Below are positions 39,299-48,106 of a stretch of DNA of 64,000 bases, one piece after another. The DNA is from Spirochaetota bacterium (GTDB taxonomy: Bacteria; Spirochaetota; Spirochaetia; Treponematales; UBA12059). The notes beneath the pieces are model-generated. The model ran no database searches. It was not told the DNA's origin and worked only from the letters and a program-made list of their open reading frames with translations. The stretch lies in assembly GCA_018262985.1 (NCBI GenBank), contig JADFDI010000005.1, positions 159,286 through 223,285 on the forward strand, written 5' to 3'. A program made the translations under genes and the position numbers. Within the stretch, counting starts at the first letter, position 1; each line of letters opens with the position of its first letter.

Positions 39299-39310
39299 GG
39301 CGGCGCGACC

Positions 39311-42265
39311 ATGCCTCCGCTCTCGGTGCGCGGCCGGCTCAGCCTCTCCGTCGACGAGGAGGAGCTCTCCGCGGTGCTCACCTTCAAGCCCGACCCCGAC
39401 GGGGCCGAATGGACCGCCGGCGCCATAGCGCGGCACCTGCTCGACGCGGGCCTGTCCGCCGGCGCTTCGAAGCGCGCCGAGGAACTCGTCAAGTCGTTCT
39501 CGCGCGCGGGCAGGGAAGGCGTGACCGAGTGGGCGGCGCGCGGAATTCCGCCGGAACCGGTGGTTCCCGAGTACGTCGAGTGGGAGGCGCTGGCCGTCCC
39601 GCCCGAGCTCGAGCCGCACCGGGACGAGGTCGTGTTCGCCGCGCGCGCTCCCGAGATCTTCAGGGTGCGGATCGAAAAGGAGCGGATCGAGCGGGAGGTG
39701 AGGAAGCCAGCCGCCTTTCCCTTCCTGCCGCCCAAGCGCGAGATCGTCGTCGAGGAGCGCAAGCGCGAAGTCCGCGAACCCATCGCCGTCGACACCACCG
39801 TCCTGCGCGTGGGCTGGGCCGAGGAAGGCCAACGTCTCGGGTCCGCCAGCCCCTCGAAACCCGGAAAGCCCGGGAAGACCATACACGGCAAGCCGATCCC
39901 CATCCCCTCGGGCGATGACCCGGCGGTGCATGCCGGCCGCGGAGTCAAGCGCGAGCGAAACCAGTTCGCCGCGACGGTGACGGGTTTCGTCCGCATGGGC
40001 GAGCGCTGGGTGGACGTCGTGCCGTTCGACCGGCATCGCGCGGAGGTCCGGCGGGGGGAGATCGAAGGATCCTGCCTGCTCGATTTCAAGCCCGGATCGA
40101 AGCGCTTGCCGCCCCCGTCGGCCGCCTCGGTGATCGAAGCCGCGTTGGCGCTCGGTTTCGAGAAGGATCATCTGATCGGCGAGCACGAGGTCGACCGCAT
40201 CCTGCGGGAGTCTGTCGCCGGAGGCGTCGCGATTTCCGGCCGCAACCTGACCACCGACCAGGATTCGGAGATCCGGGTCGACGTGTCCCCCGACGGCCTT
40301 CGCGCCACGCTCTACCTTCGCAAGGCGCGGGGGGGCGGCAGGCCGCTCGAGCTTCCGGCGGTAAGCGCGGCGATCGGAGCCGCGCGACTCAAGGGCCTGC
40401 AATCCGAACGGATCAAGAAGGACATACTCGATTTCTACCGATCGCCCGCGTCCGAGCTGGCCGATTGCCTGCTCGCGGAAGGTCGGGCGCCGACGCGGGG
40501 GGCGGACCGGGAATTCGTCATGTCCGTCACCTTGCAGCCGCCGGCGAGGACTGGGGAGCTCCTGGAGTCGGCCCTGTCCCATCCGCGCCTGAGGGAGCTC
40601 GCTCCCGACTTCGCGGAGTCCGCCCCCGGGCCGGGCGCGCGCTCGGCTTTCGTCGAGGCCGGACAGGAACTGGGCCGCCTCGGCGCGGCGGCGCCCGGAC
40701 AGGCTGGCTCGGACGTGCGCGGCAACGCGTTGCCGGCGCTTCCCGGATCCACCCCCAGGCTCGTCGCGGGGCAGGGTCTCAAGCTCGCCAAGGACGCCCT
40801 TGTCTCCGAACGACCCGGGCTCCTGGTCTTCGAGGCGCTCGGCGAAGGCCCGGAGGCCGAACTCCGATTCCGTTTGCTGCCATGGCGCGAGCGGATCATC
40901 GAAATCGTGGTGGATGACGACGGCATGGAGGCCCGGGCGAACCTGGAGGAAGGGGACGGTTTCGGATCCCGGCTCGACGCCGAGTCCGTGACGCGGGCCC
41001 TCGCGGCCGCGGGGGTCAAGCAGGGCATCGACCACGCCGCGATCGCCGAGGCGGTGGCGGCATCCCGCATGGACGGGCGCGTCTCCGGGGCGATCCTCGC
41101 GCGCGGGACTCCGGCCGTGCCTTCCGGCGGCTCCAAGACGACCTGGCTCGTGAGGCTCGCCACCGGCAAGGGCGTCACCATCCGCGAGGACGGGCGCGCC
41201 GATTTCAGGGAACAGGACCGGTTCACGGGCGTCTCGGAGGGCCAGCCGATCCTGGAGCTCGAGCGCTCCAAACAGGCGGGTTCCGAAGGCGTGGACGTTT
41301 TCGGTTCCAGGAAGCCGGTGCCCGCGGAACGCGACGCGGGAGGCGAATGGACCTGGGACGCCTCCTTCCGGGAGGACCGGATCGACGAGTCGAAGACCCG
41401 CTTGGTGGCCCTGCGGAGCGGCGAGCTGCGGGTCGACGGGAAGCGCCTTTCCATAACCCGCTCCCACTCGATCAAGGGCGACGTCGGTCCGGCCAGCGGC
41501 AACATCCGGTTCTCGGGGTCGGTCCAGGTTTCGGGCGCGGTGCTCTCGGGTTACCAGGTCGTCGCCACGGAGGACGTCGCCGTCTCGGGCGGCGTGGAGG
41601 CGGCCTTGGTCTCGAGCGACGGCGCCGTCCGCGTCGGCGAGGGTATAAAGGGTCACCGTCGCGGCACGGTACGCGCCAAGAAAACCATCGACATCTCCTT
41701 CGCCGAGCAGGCCACCTTGCTCGCCGTAGAGGACGTCCGGGTGAAGAGCGCCTGCCTGCTCTGCATCGTGAAGACCAACGGCAAGGTCTTGCTCGCGGGA
41801 GAGCGGGGCGCGCTGATCGGAGGCAGGGTCAAGGCTCGGCTGGGCCTCGAGGTGCAGCAGCTCGGTTCGGAGAACGGCATCAAGACCGAAATCTCCTTCG
41901 GGCAGGATTACCTCGTGGCCGACCAGATCGAGGCCGAGGACCAGGCGATCGAGAAGCTGAAGCTCGCCATCGTGGAGGTCGACCGTCGGCTGCGCGAATC
42001 GGAGCTCGCCGGAACGTCGCCCGAGGCGGCGCGCAGGGAAAAGCTCTCCCTCATGAAGCTGATGGAGAAACGGAGCCTCCGGGCCTTCGACCTCCGCGAG
42101 CGCTTCGAATCCAATTTCCCCGCCGAGGTGCGCGTGCGCGGCACCGTGTTCCCCGGAGTCGTCCTCGAAAGTCACGGCCGAATCTTCGAGGTGAGGCAGA
42201 AGCGAACCAAGGTCGTCTACGTCTTCGACCCGGAGCTCGGACGGGTGACGGAAAAGCCGTTCTGA
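39311..42265 (+). CDS. FapA/DUF342 family protein
   Basis: 984 aa; KPGKPGKTIHGKPIP; C-terminal beta-helix-like GSVQVSGAVLSGYQVVATEDVAVSGGVEAALVSSDGAVRVGEGIKG and coiled coil. Confidence 0.88.
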   Translation: MPPLSVRGRLSLSVDEEELSAVLTFKPDPDGAEWTAGAIARHLLDAGLSAGASKRAEELVKSFSRAGREGVTEWAARGIPPEPVVPEYVEWEALAVPPELEPHRDEVVFAARAPEIFRVRIEKERIEREVRKPAAFPFLPPKREIVVEERKREVREPIAVDTTVLRVGWAEEGQRLGSASPSKPGKPGKTIHGKPIPIPSGDDPAVHAGRGVKRERNQFAATVTGFVRMGERWVDVVPFDRHRAEVRRGEIEGSCLLDFKPGSKRLPPPSAASVIEAALALGFEKDHLIGEHEVDRILRESVAGGVAISGRNLTTDQDSEIRVDVSPDGLRATLYLRKARGGGRPLELPAVSAAIGAARLKGLQSERIKKDILDFYRSPASELADCLLAEGRAPTRGADREFVMSVTLQPPARTGELLESALSHPRLRELAPDFAESAPGPGARSAFVEAGQELGRLGAAAPGQAGSDVRGNALPALPGSTPRLVAGQGLKLAKDALVSERPGLLVFEALGEGPEAELRFRLLPWRERIIEIVVDDDGMEARANLEEGDGFGSRLDAESVTRALAAAGVKQGIDHAAIAEAVAASRMDGRVSGAILARGTPAVPSGGSKTTWLVRLATGKGVTIREDGRADFREQDRFTGVSEGQPILELERSKQAGSEGVDVFGSRKPVPAERDAGGEWTWDASFREDRIDESKTRLVALRSGELRVDGKRLSITRSHSIKGDVGPASGNIRFSGSVQVSGAVLSGYQVVATEDVAVSGGVEAALVSSDGAVRVGEGIKGHRRGTVRAKKTIDISFAEQATLLAVEDVRVKSACLLCIVKTNGKVLLAGERGALIGGRVKARLGLEVQQLGSENGIKTEISFGQDYLVADQIEAEDQAIEKLKLAIVEVDRRLRESELAGTSPEAARREKLSLMKLMEKRSLRAFDLRERFESNFPAEVRVRGTVFPGVVLESHGRIFEVRQKRTKVVYVFDPELGRVTEKPF

Positions 42266-42365
42266 GGTTCGCGAGCCGGGCATTCCCGACCGGCCGGCTT
42301 TCTGCTATACCTGAGCGGACCGCCCGTCTTCAGGAATATCCGCGGGCGGCGTCGAGGAGCCCGCG

Positions 42366-43382
42366 ATGAGTCCCGCTTACGTCCGCTTCCCTTCCTGGAT
42401 CACCCCCGAGATCTTCCCCGGCGTCGAGTGGTTGCCGATCAGGTGGTACGGCCTCATGTACGTCGTCGCCTTCGCGGTCGCCTACGGCCTGTTCATGCTG
42501 CAGGTCCGGCGTCGCAAGCTTCCCCTCGATCCCGACGACATCGCGGGCTTCTTCTTCTCCGCCATCCTCGGGCTGCTGCTCGGCGCGCGCGTTTTCCACG
42601 CGCTCGTCTACGACCCCTCCGGCTACTACTGGACGCATCCCTGGCTGATCTTCTGGCCCTTCCAGGGCGGGCGGCTCGTGGGCCTCCAGGGCATGAGCTA
42701 CCACGGCGGGGCGATCGGCGCGTTGATCGGCGTTATGCTGTACACACGCAAGCACAAGCTCGACCTGCTCGCCTGGGGCGACATGCTCGCCGTCGCCATC
42801 CCGCTCGGCTACACCTTCGGACGGCTCGGCAACTTCATCAACGGGGAGCTGTGGGGCAAGGTCACCTCGTCGCCGATCGGCATGGTCTTCCCGCACGCCG
42901 CCCGCTTCGATACGACCTTGCCGTGGGTCCGCGAGGTCGCGGAAAAGGCCGGAATGAGCCTCGAGGGCCTCTCCCGCGTCAACCTGCCGCGGCATCCGAG
43001 CCAGCTCTACGAGGCCCTGTTCGAGGGCGTGGTCCTCTGGGCCCTGCTCTGGCTCCTGGCCCGGCCGCCGCGATTCTGGAAGGGCTTCCAGATCGGAGCC
43101 TACTTCGCCGGCTACGGCGCCATCCGCTTCGTCATCGAGTATTTCCGCGAACCGGACGAGCAGCTCGGCTACATCCTCGAGCTCGGCGGGCGGGGCGCGT
43201 CGACGCACCTGTTCGAGTCGCCGTGGAATTTCTCGATGGGCCAGCTGCTCTGCCTCTTGATGATCGCCGGCGGAGGCGCCTTCATGGCCTGGTCCAAGGC
43301 GCGCGCGAAGCGCGAGGCCGCGCTCGCCGCGGAAGCCGGCGCCAAGCCGTCGACCCGCAAGCTCAAGAAGAAGCTGAAGTAG
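42366..43382 (+). CDS. lgt: Phosphatidylglycerol--prolipoprotein diacylglyceryl transferase
   Basis: IRWYGLMYVVAFAVAYGLF; GMSYHGGAIGALIGVMLY; PLGYTFGRLGNFINGELWGKVTS; HPSQLYEALFEG. Confidence 0.96.
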   Translation: MSPAYVRFPSWITPEIFPGVEWLPIRWYGLMYVVAFAVAYGLFMLQVRRRKLPLDPDDIAGFFFSAILGLLLGARVFHALVYDPSGYYWTHPWLIFWPFQGGRLVGLQGMSYHGGAIGALIGVMLYTRKHKLDLLAWGDMLAVAIPLGYTFGRLGNFINGELWGKVTSSPIGMVFPHAARFDTTLPWVREVAEKAGMSLEGLSRVNLPRHPSQLYEALFEGVVLWALLWLLARPPRFWKGFQIGAYFAGYGAIRFVIEYFREPDEQLGYILELGGRGASTHLFESPWNFSMGQLLCLLMIAGGGAFMAWSKARAKREAALAAEAGAKPSTRKLKKKLK

Positions 43383-43413
43383 ATTGGCTCGGAAGCGGTC
43401 GGCGGGGGCGGGC

Positions 43414-44490
43414 TCAGTCCCCGAACCCCACGCCGACCAGCCGCGCGGTGCTGAGCGTGGGATTGCCCGGCGGCACCTTGCGCGTCCGGTCCGCGACCTC
43501 CGATAGCGGCACCGGCACGATTTCGCCGTTCCGCATCGCCACCATTTTCCCGAACTCGCCCGCGGCTATCATCCGGGCGGCCTGGGCGCCGAAGCCCGTG
43601 GCGAGCAGCCTGTCGTAGGGACTGGGCGTCCCGCCCCGCTGGAGGTAGCCGAGGACGGTGACCCGCGTCTCCATGCCGGTATCCCCGGCGATCTCCGCGC
43701 CGATCCGGTAGCCGATCGAAGGCCAGCTCATGGCGGCGCGACGCTTCCTGCGCTCCTTCTTGTCGAGCGCGGCTTCCTCGGCCGAAAGCGCGCCCTCGGC
43801 CACCACGACGATCGAGAACGGCTTGCCTGCGCGCTCCCTCGCGCGCAGGGTTTCCGCCACCGATTCCCTCCGGTAGGGGAGTTCGGGGATCAGGATCACG
43901 TCCCCTCCGCCAGCGACGCCAGCGAAGAGCGCGAGCCAGCCGGCCTTGTGGCCCATCAGCTCGATGACCATGACGCGGTTGTGGGAGTGGGCGGTGGAAT
44001 GGAGGCGGTCGATGGCTTCGGTCGCGATGTCCACCGCGGAATGGAAGCCGAAGGTGACGTCCGTGCCCGCGATGTCGTTATCGATGGTCTTCGGGAGACC
44101 CACCACGTTCAGGCCGGCGAGCGAAAGCAGGTGCGCCGTGCTTTGGGTGCCGTTGCCTCCGATCGCCACCAGGCAGTCGAGGCCGAGCCGGCGGTAGTTC
44201 TCGATTATGAGTTCCGGTTTCGACTGGCCGAGCTCGGCGTCGGTCTGGTCGCCCTCGTCATGGAAGGGTTTCTCGCGGGAGGAGCCGAGTATCGTTCCGC
44301 CGCGCGTCAGGATGCCGGAAAAGTCCGCGGCCTCGAGGACGCGGGCCTCGCCCTCTATGAGGCCGCGGTAGCCGTTGGCGATGCCGATGACGCGCATGCC
44401 GTACTCGCCCGAGGCGGCCTTGGCGACGCCTCTGATGGCCGCGTTGAGTCCGGGGCAGTCGCCGCCCGAGGTCAGGATGCCGATGCTCAT
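43414..44490 (-). CDS. 6-phosphofructokinase
   Basis: MSIGILTSGGDCPGLNAAIRGV; GGNGTQSTAHLL; GLPKTIDNDIAGTDVTFGFHSAV; ELMGHKAGWLA. Confidence 0.94.
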   Translation of the reverse strand: MSIGILTSGGDCPGLNAAIRGVAKAASGEYGMRVIGIANGYRGLIEGEARVLEAADFSGILTRGGTILGSSREKPFHDEGDQTDAELGQSKPELIIENYRRLGLDCLVAIGGNGTQSTAHLLSLAGLNVVGLPKTIDNDIAGTDVTFGFHSAVDIATEAIDRLHSTAHSHNRVMVIELMGHKAGWLALFAGVAGGGDVILIPELPYRRESVAETLRARERAGKPFSIVVVAEGALSAEEAALDKKERRKRRAAMSWPSIGYRIGAEIAGDTGMETRVTVLGYLQRGGTPSPYDRLLATGFGAQAARMIAAGEFGKMVAMRNGEIVPVPLSEVADRTRKVPPGNPTLSTARLVGVGFGD

Positions 44491-44522
44491 CCGCCCGCGC
44501 TCCATGACGCCGCCCCCTCCGC

Positions 44523-45155
44523 TCAGGCCTGGAACGCGCCGAAAAGACCCGGTCGGCCGCCGACGCGGTGCCAGCGCCCGGCCAGGCGCGTCGCGTCGCC
44601 CTCGAGGAGCTTGCGGACCGCCTGCAGCGCTTGGTCCTCATCGCCGCCGCGGAGCTCGGCGGCGAGCAGATACCAGGGCTTCCCGTCGAGCGTGGCGAAG
44701 AGCGCCTTGATCCAGGCGCGCAGCGCCCCGTCGACGAGCAGGGTCAACGGGTCGGACGAGGCTTCGTCCGGCACGCGGACGGCCAGGACGAGCCGGCCCG
44801 ACCCGATCCGTTCGAATTCGGCCATAAGCTCCCTGACCAGGTGGACGGCGCCCTTGAGCCGCGCGTCTACGACGCGCTCGACCTCGCGGGGGCCGTCGGC
44901 CGCGCCCTTCTCGTCGGTATCCGGGGCGCGCGGGTCGAGCACGAGCAGGGCCGCGTCGATGCGGCCGAGGCGGTTGGTCGCGGCCATGACCGCGGCGCGG
45001 GCGGCCGCGAAGCTACCGGATCCGAGCGGCGCGGCGTCTTCCCCGCCCGCTCCGCGGGCGAGCGCGAACACTTCGCGGCCCGCGCGGGCGGATTCGTCGA
45101 GGATCGAGCGGGCGATCGGATCTTCGAGCGGGATGGCGAGCGTTGTCTTTTTCAC
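44523..45155 (-). CDS. Degenerate SDR-fold protein
   Basis: Rossmann-like layout (TNRLGRIDAALLVLDPRAPD...RLKGAVHLVRELMAEFERIGSGRLVLAVRV) without clear TGxxxGxG or YxxxK. GTG start. Confidence 0.6.
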   Translation of the reverse strand: MKKTTLAIPLEDPIARSILDESARAGREVFALARGAGGEDAAPLGSGSFAAARAAVMAATNRLGRIDAALLVLDPRAPDTDEKGAADGPREVERVVDARLKGAVHLVRELMAEFERIGSGRLVLAVRVPDEASSDPLTLLVDGALRAWIKALFATLDGKPWYLLAAELRGGDEDQALQAVRKLLEGDATRLAGRWHRVGGRPGLFGAFQA

Positions 45156-45161
45156 GGGCGG

Positions 45162-45190
45162 AGTGTACTATCGGCGGGCCCCCTTCGCAA
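45162..45190 (-). promoter_or_regulatory. Putative sigma70 promoter (leaderless geometry)
   Basis: Minus strand TTGCGA-N17-TACACT; GTG at 45155 is 6 nt downstream. Confidence 0.5.
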
Positions 45191-45233
45191 GCGCGCCCGC
45201 GGGTCCCGCCACGAGGCGGGGCGCGGAGGATCG

Positions 45234-46904
45234 ATGCGTTTAGCCCTCGCGCAGATCGACGCGGTGATCGGGGATTTCGACGGCAACCGCCGCCTGATCG
45301 TCGAACGGGTTCGCGAAGCCCTTTCGCGGACTCCCCGTCCGGACCTGGTCGTCTTTCCGGAAATGGCCATTTGCGGCTACCCTCCCCTGGACCTGCTCGA
45401 TCAGGATTCCTTCGTGGAACGAAACCTCGAGAGCCTCCGCAAGCTGCAGGCCGAGCTGCCGGACGGCATCGCGGTCGCGGTGGGCTTGGTCGACCGCAAC
45501 CGCTCCGGCTCGGGCAAGTCCCTGGTCAACGCAGTCGCCGTCCTCAGGGACGGGGCCGTCGTCTTCCGGCAGGAGAAGACCCTGCTTCCGACCTACGACG
45601 TCTTCGACGAAGCCCGCTACTTCGAGCCGGCCCGCGAACGCGCCGTGCTCGAACTGGCCGGCATCCGCGTCGGCTTCGCCATCTGCGAGGACATCTGGTG
45701 GGAAGAACCGCCCGTCCCCGCGATGCGTTATCCGGTCGATCCGGTCCGCGACCTGCTAGACCGCGGCGCGGAGCTGGTCGTGGTGCCTTCAGCGTCGCCC
45801 TTCGTCGCCGGCAAGCTCGCGACCCGGCTTCGCCTCGCCGGGGACCTGGCCCGCGAGGGCTCCGTCCCCGTGGTCTACGTGAACATGGCGGGCGCCGCCG
45901 ACTCCCTGGTCTTCGACGGTCGCTCCTTCGCCGTCGACCGCGAGGGCCGGCCCGTGGCCATGGCGGGCTGGGGAACCGAAACCCTGTCGTTCGACACCGA
46001 CCATCCCGGTGCGCCGATCGAGGTCGTCGACGACCGCCTGGCGGAAATCGAGGAAGCGCTCGTGGAAGGCATACGCGGTTACATGCGCCGCTGCGGTTTC
46101 ACGAAGGCCCATCTCGGCGTCTCGGGCGGCATCGATTCCGCCCTGGTCGCCTACCTGGCGGTTCGCGCCGTCGGGGCGGAGAACGTGGTCGGCATCGCGA
46201 TGCCGAGCCGCTTTTCCAGCGAAGGTTCGATCACCGATTCCGTCGAGCTCTGCCGCCGGCTCGGCATGCGGATGGAGACCATACCCATCGAGGGACCCTT
46301 CAAGGCCTTGCTCGACGCCCTCGCTCCCGGCTTCGGGGACAGACCCTTCGACCTGACGGAGGAAAACCTCCAGGCGCGCGTCCGGGGCACCCTGCTCATG
46401 GCCTGGTCCAACAAATTCGGCTCGATGCTATTCACGACCGGCAACAAGAGCGAGCTCGCGTGCGGTTATTGCACGCTGTACGGCGACATGGCCGGCGCGA
46501 TCGCGCCCATCGGCGACCTGCTCAAGACCGAGGTGTTCGCCCTCTGCGAGTCGATCGACGCGCGCGCGGAACGCCAGGGGAGGGAAGCGCCGATACCGCG
46601 CGCCATCATCGACAAGCCCCCCTCGGCGGAGCTCCGCCCCGACCAGAAGGACGAGGATTCCCTCCCGCCCTACGCCGTCCTCGACGCCATACTCTCGAGC
46701 TACATCGTCGGCAACCGATCCGCCTCGGAGATCGTGGAGTCGGGATACGAGGAAGCGACCGTGAAGCGCGTCGTCCGGCTGGTAGCCCTATCGGAGTACA
46801 AGCGAAGGCAGGCCGCCCCGGTCATCAAGGTATCCCCGCGGGCGTTCGGCATGGGGCGTCGCATCCCGATAGCGCGCGCGTTCCACGAGGCGTCGATCCG
46901 ATGA
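45234..46904 (+). CDS. nadE: Glutamine-dependent NAD+ synthase
   Basis: N-terminal nitrilase domain (MRLALAQIDAVIGDFDGN...LVVFPEMAICGYPPLDLL) plus LGVSGGIDSALVAYLAVRAVG and TGNKSELACGYCTLYGDMAG. Confidence 0.95.
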   Translation: MRLALAQIDAVIGDFDGNRRLIVERVREALSRTPRPDLVVFPEMAICGYPPLDLLDQDSFVERNLESLRKLQAELPDGIAVAVGLVDRNRSGSGKSLVNAVAVLRDGAVVFRQEKTLLPTYDVFDEARYFEPARERAVLELAGIRVGFAICEDIWWEEPPVPAMRYPVDPVRDLLDRGAELVVVPSASPFVAGKLATRLRLAGDLAREGSVPVVYVNMAGAADSLVFDGRSFAVDREGRPVAMAGWGTETLSFDTDHPGAPIEVVDDRLAEIEEALVEGIRGYMRRCGFTKAHLGVSGGIDSALVAYLAVRAVGAENVVGIAMPSRFSSEGSITDSVELCRRLGMRMETIPIEGPFKALLDALAPGFGDRPFDLTEENLQARVRGTLLMAWSNKFGSMLFTTGNKSELACGYCTLYGDMAGAIAPIGDLLKTEVFALCESIDARAERQGREAPIPRAIIDKPPSAELRPDQKDEDSLPPYAVLDAILSSYIVGNRSASEIVESGYEEATVKRVVRLVALSEYKRRQAAPVIKVSPRAFGMGRRIPIARAFHEASIR

Positions 46905-48016
46905 GGCGGGCGTTCGCGGTCGGAGCGGTCGCGGCGGCGATCCTCGTCCTCCCGCTCACGTCCTGTTCCGCGGCCGCGGAGCCCGGGAACGACATCGCGA
47001 ACGCGTCGGCGTCCCTGCCGATGGAGCTCGCCATACCGACGCTTCCCGATCCGGAACCCGCCGCGGTCCGGTTCCTCGCCGTCGGGGACATCCTGCTCGA
47101 CCGCCTTCCCGGGGCGCGGATCGCGCGCGAGGGCTGGAAGGCTCCGTTCGCGTCGGTGAAGCCGCTCGTCGAGGGCGCGGACCTCGCCTTCGCGAACCTG
47201 GAATGCCCGGCCAGCTACCCCGGCGTCCCCTATCCGGGCAAGCCCGAGAACGTCACCTTCAACGCCGATCCGGGCGCCCTCCTGGGAATCGCCTGGGCGG
47301 GCTTCGACGTCGTGTCGCTCGCGAACAACCACATGAACGACCACGGTCCGAAGGCGGTCGCGGAGACCCTCGCGGCGCTCGACCTGATCGGCGTGGCGCG
47401 GAGCGGCGCGGGGACGGACCTCGCGGAAGCGCGCGCGCCGGCATGGCTCGAGGCGGGCGGCGCCAGGGTCGCCGTGCTTTCCTACGCCGAGGCGTGGTGG
47501 TCCGTGACCGGCGCGGGCGAGGCGACTCCGGGCGTCGCCCACGCCGTAACGGACCATATGGTCGCGGACGTCGGCGCCGCGCTCGCGGACGGTGCCGACT
47601 ACGTGCTCGTATCCGTACATTGGGGCGAGGAGCACGCCCGTTCGCCCACCGCGTTCCAGCGCTCGTTCGGGCAAGCAGCCATCGACGCGGGCGCCGCCGC
47701 GGTCCTCGGTCACCACCCCCACGTCCTGCAGGGCGTGGAGCGTCACGGCAGAGGCGTAATCCTCTATTCGATGGGGAACTTCGTCTTCGACATGGCCGCC
47801 GATACCACCTACGACTCCGCCGCGTTCGTTCTCACGCTCTCGGGTGGCGGGGTCGAGGCCCTCGAAATCCGCCCCTTGAGGATCGATCGCGGGCTCTGGG
47901 CGCCGCGGGCGGCCACGGGGTCGGACGGCGAGCGCATCCTCGGAACGCTGCGGGCGATGAGCGCGAAACTGGGGACGGAGCTGGCCGTGGAGGCCGAGGC
48001 GGCTTATCTCCATTGA
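46901..48016 (+). CDS. CapA family (PGA_cap) secreted protein
   Basis: VRFLAVGDILLDR; ADLAFANLECPAS; DVVSLANNHMNDHGPKAVAETL; VHWGEEHARSPTAFQRSFGQAAIDAGAAAVLGHHPHVLQGVE. ATGA overlap with nadE. Confidence 0.92.
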   Translation: MRRAFAVGAVAAAILVLPLTSCSAAAEPGNDIANASASLPMELAIPTLPDPEPAAVRFLAVGDILLDRLPGARIAREGWKAPFASVKPLVEGADLAFANLECPASYPGVPYPGKPENVTFNADPGALLGIAWAGFDVVSLANNHMNDHGPKAVAETLAALDLIGVARSGAGTDLAEARAPAWLEAGGARVAVLSYAEAWWSVTGAGEATPGVAHAVTDHMVADVGAALADGADYVLVSVHWGEEHARSPTAFQRSFGQAAIDAGAAAVLGHHPHVLQGVERHGRGVILYSMGNFVFDMAADTTYDSAAFVLTLSGGGVEALEIRPLRIDRGLWAPRAATGSDGERILGTLRAMSAKLGTELAVEAEAAYLH

Positions 48017-48066
48017 TCCGATTCGGACGAGGGCGCCGCGCGCGATCGGCTACCGGCGACCACGGC

Positions 48067-48094
48067 TTGGAAGTTCGCGGATAAGCGTTATAAT
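48067..48094 (+). promoter_or_regulatory. Putative sigma70 promoter
   Basis: TTGGAA-N16-TATAAT before 48107. Confidence 0.6.
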
Positions 48095-48106
48095 GGAATA
48101 GAAGGC

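Noticed and set aside
39173-42283. 1036-aa ORF antisense to the FapA-like gene
   Set aside because: Composition typical of antisense frames in high-GC DNA; the plus-strand FapA reading has clear family motifs.
45143-48016. 957-aa ORF as a single protein
   Set aside because: Only the C-terminal part from 46901 (CapA-like) is real; the N-terminal part is an out-of-frame reading of nadE.
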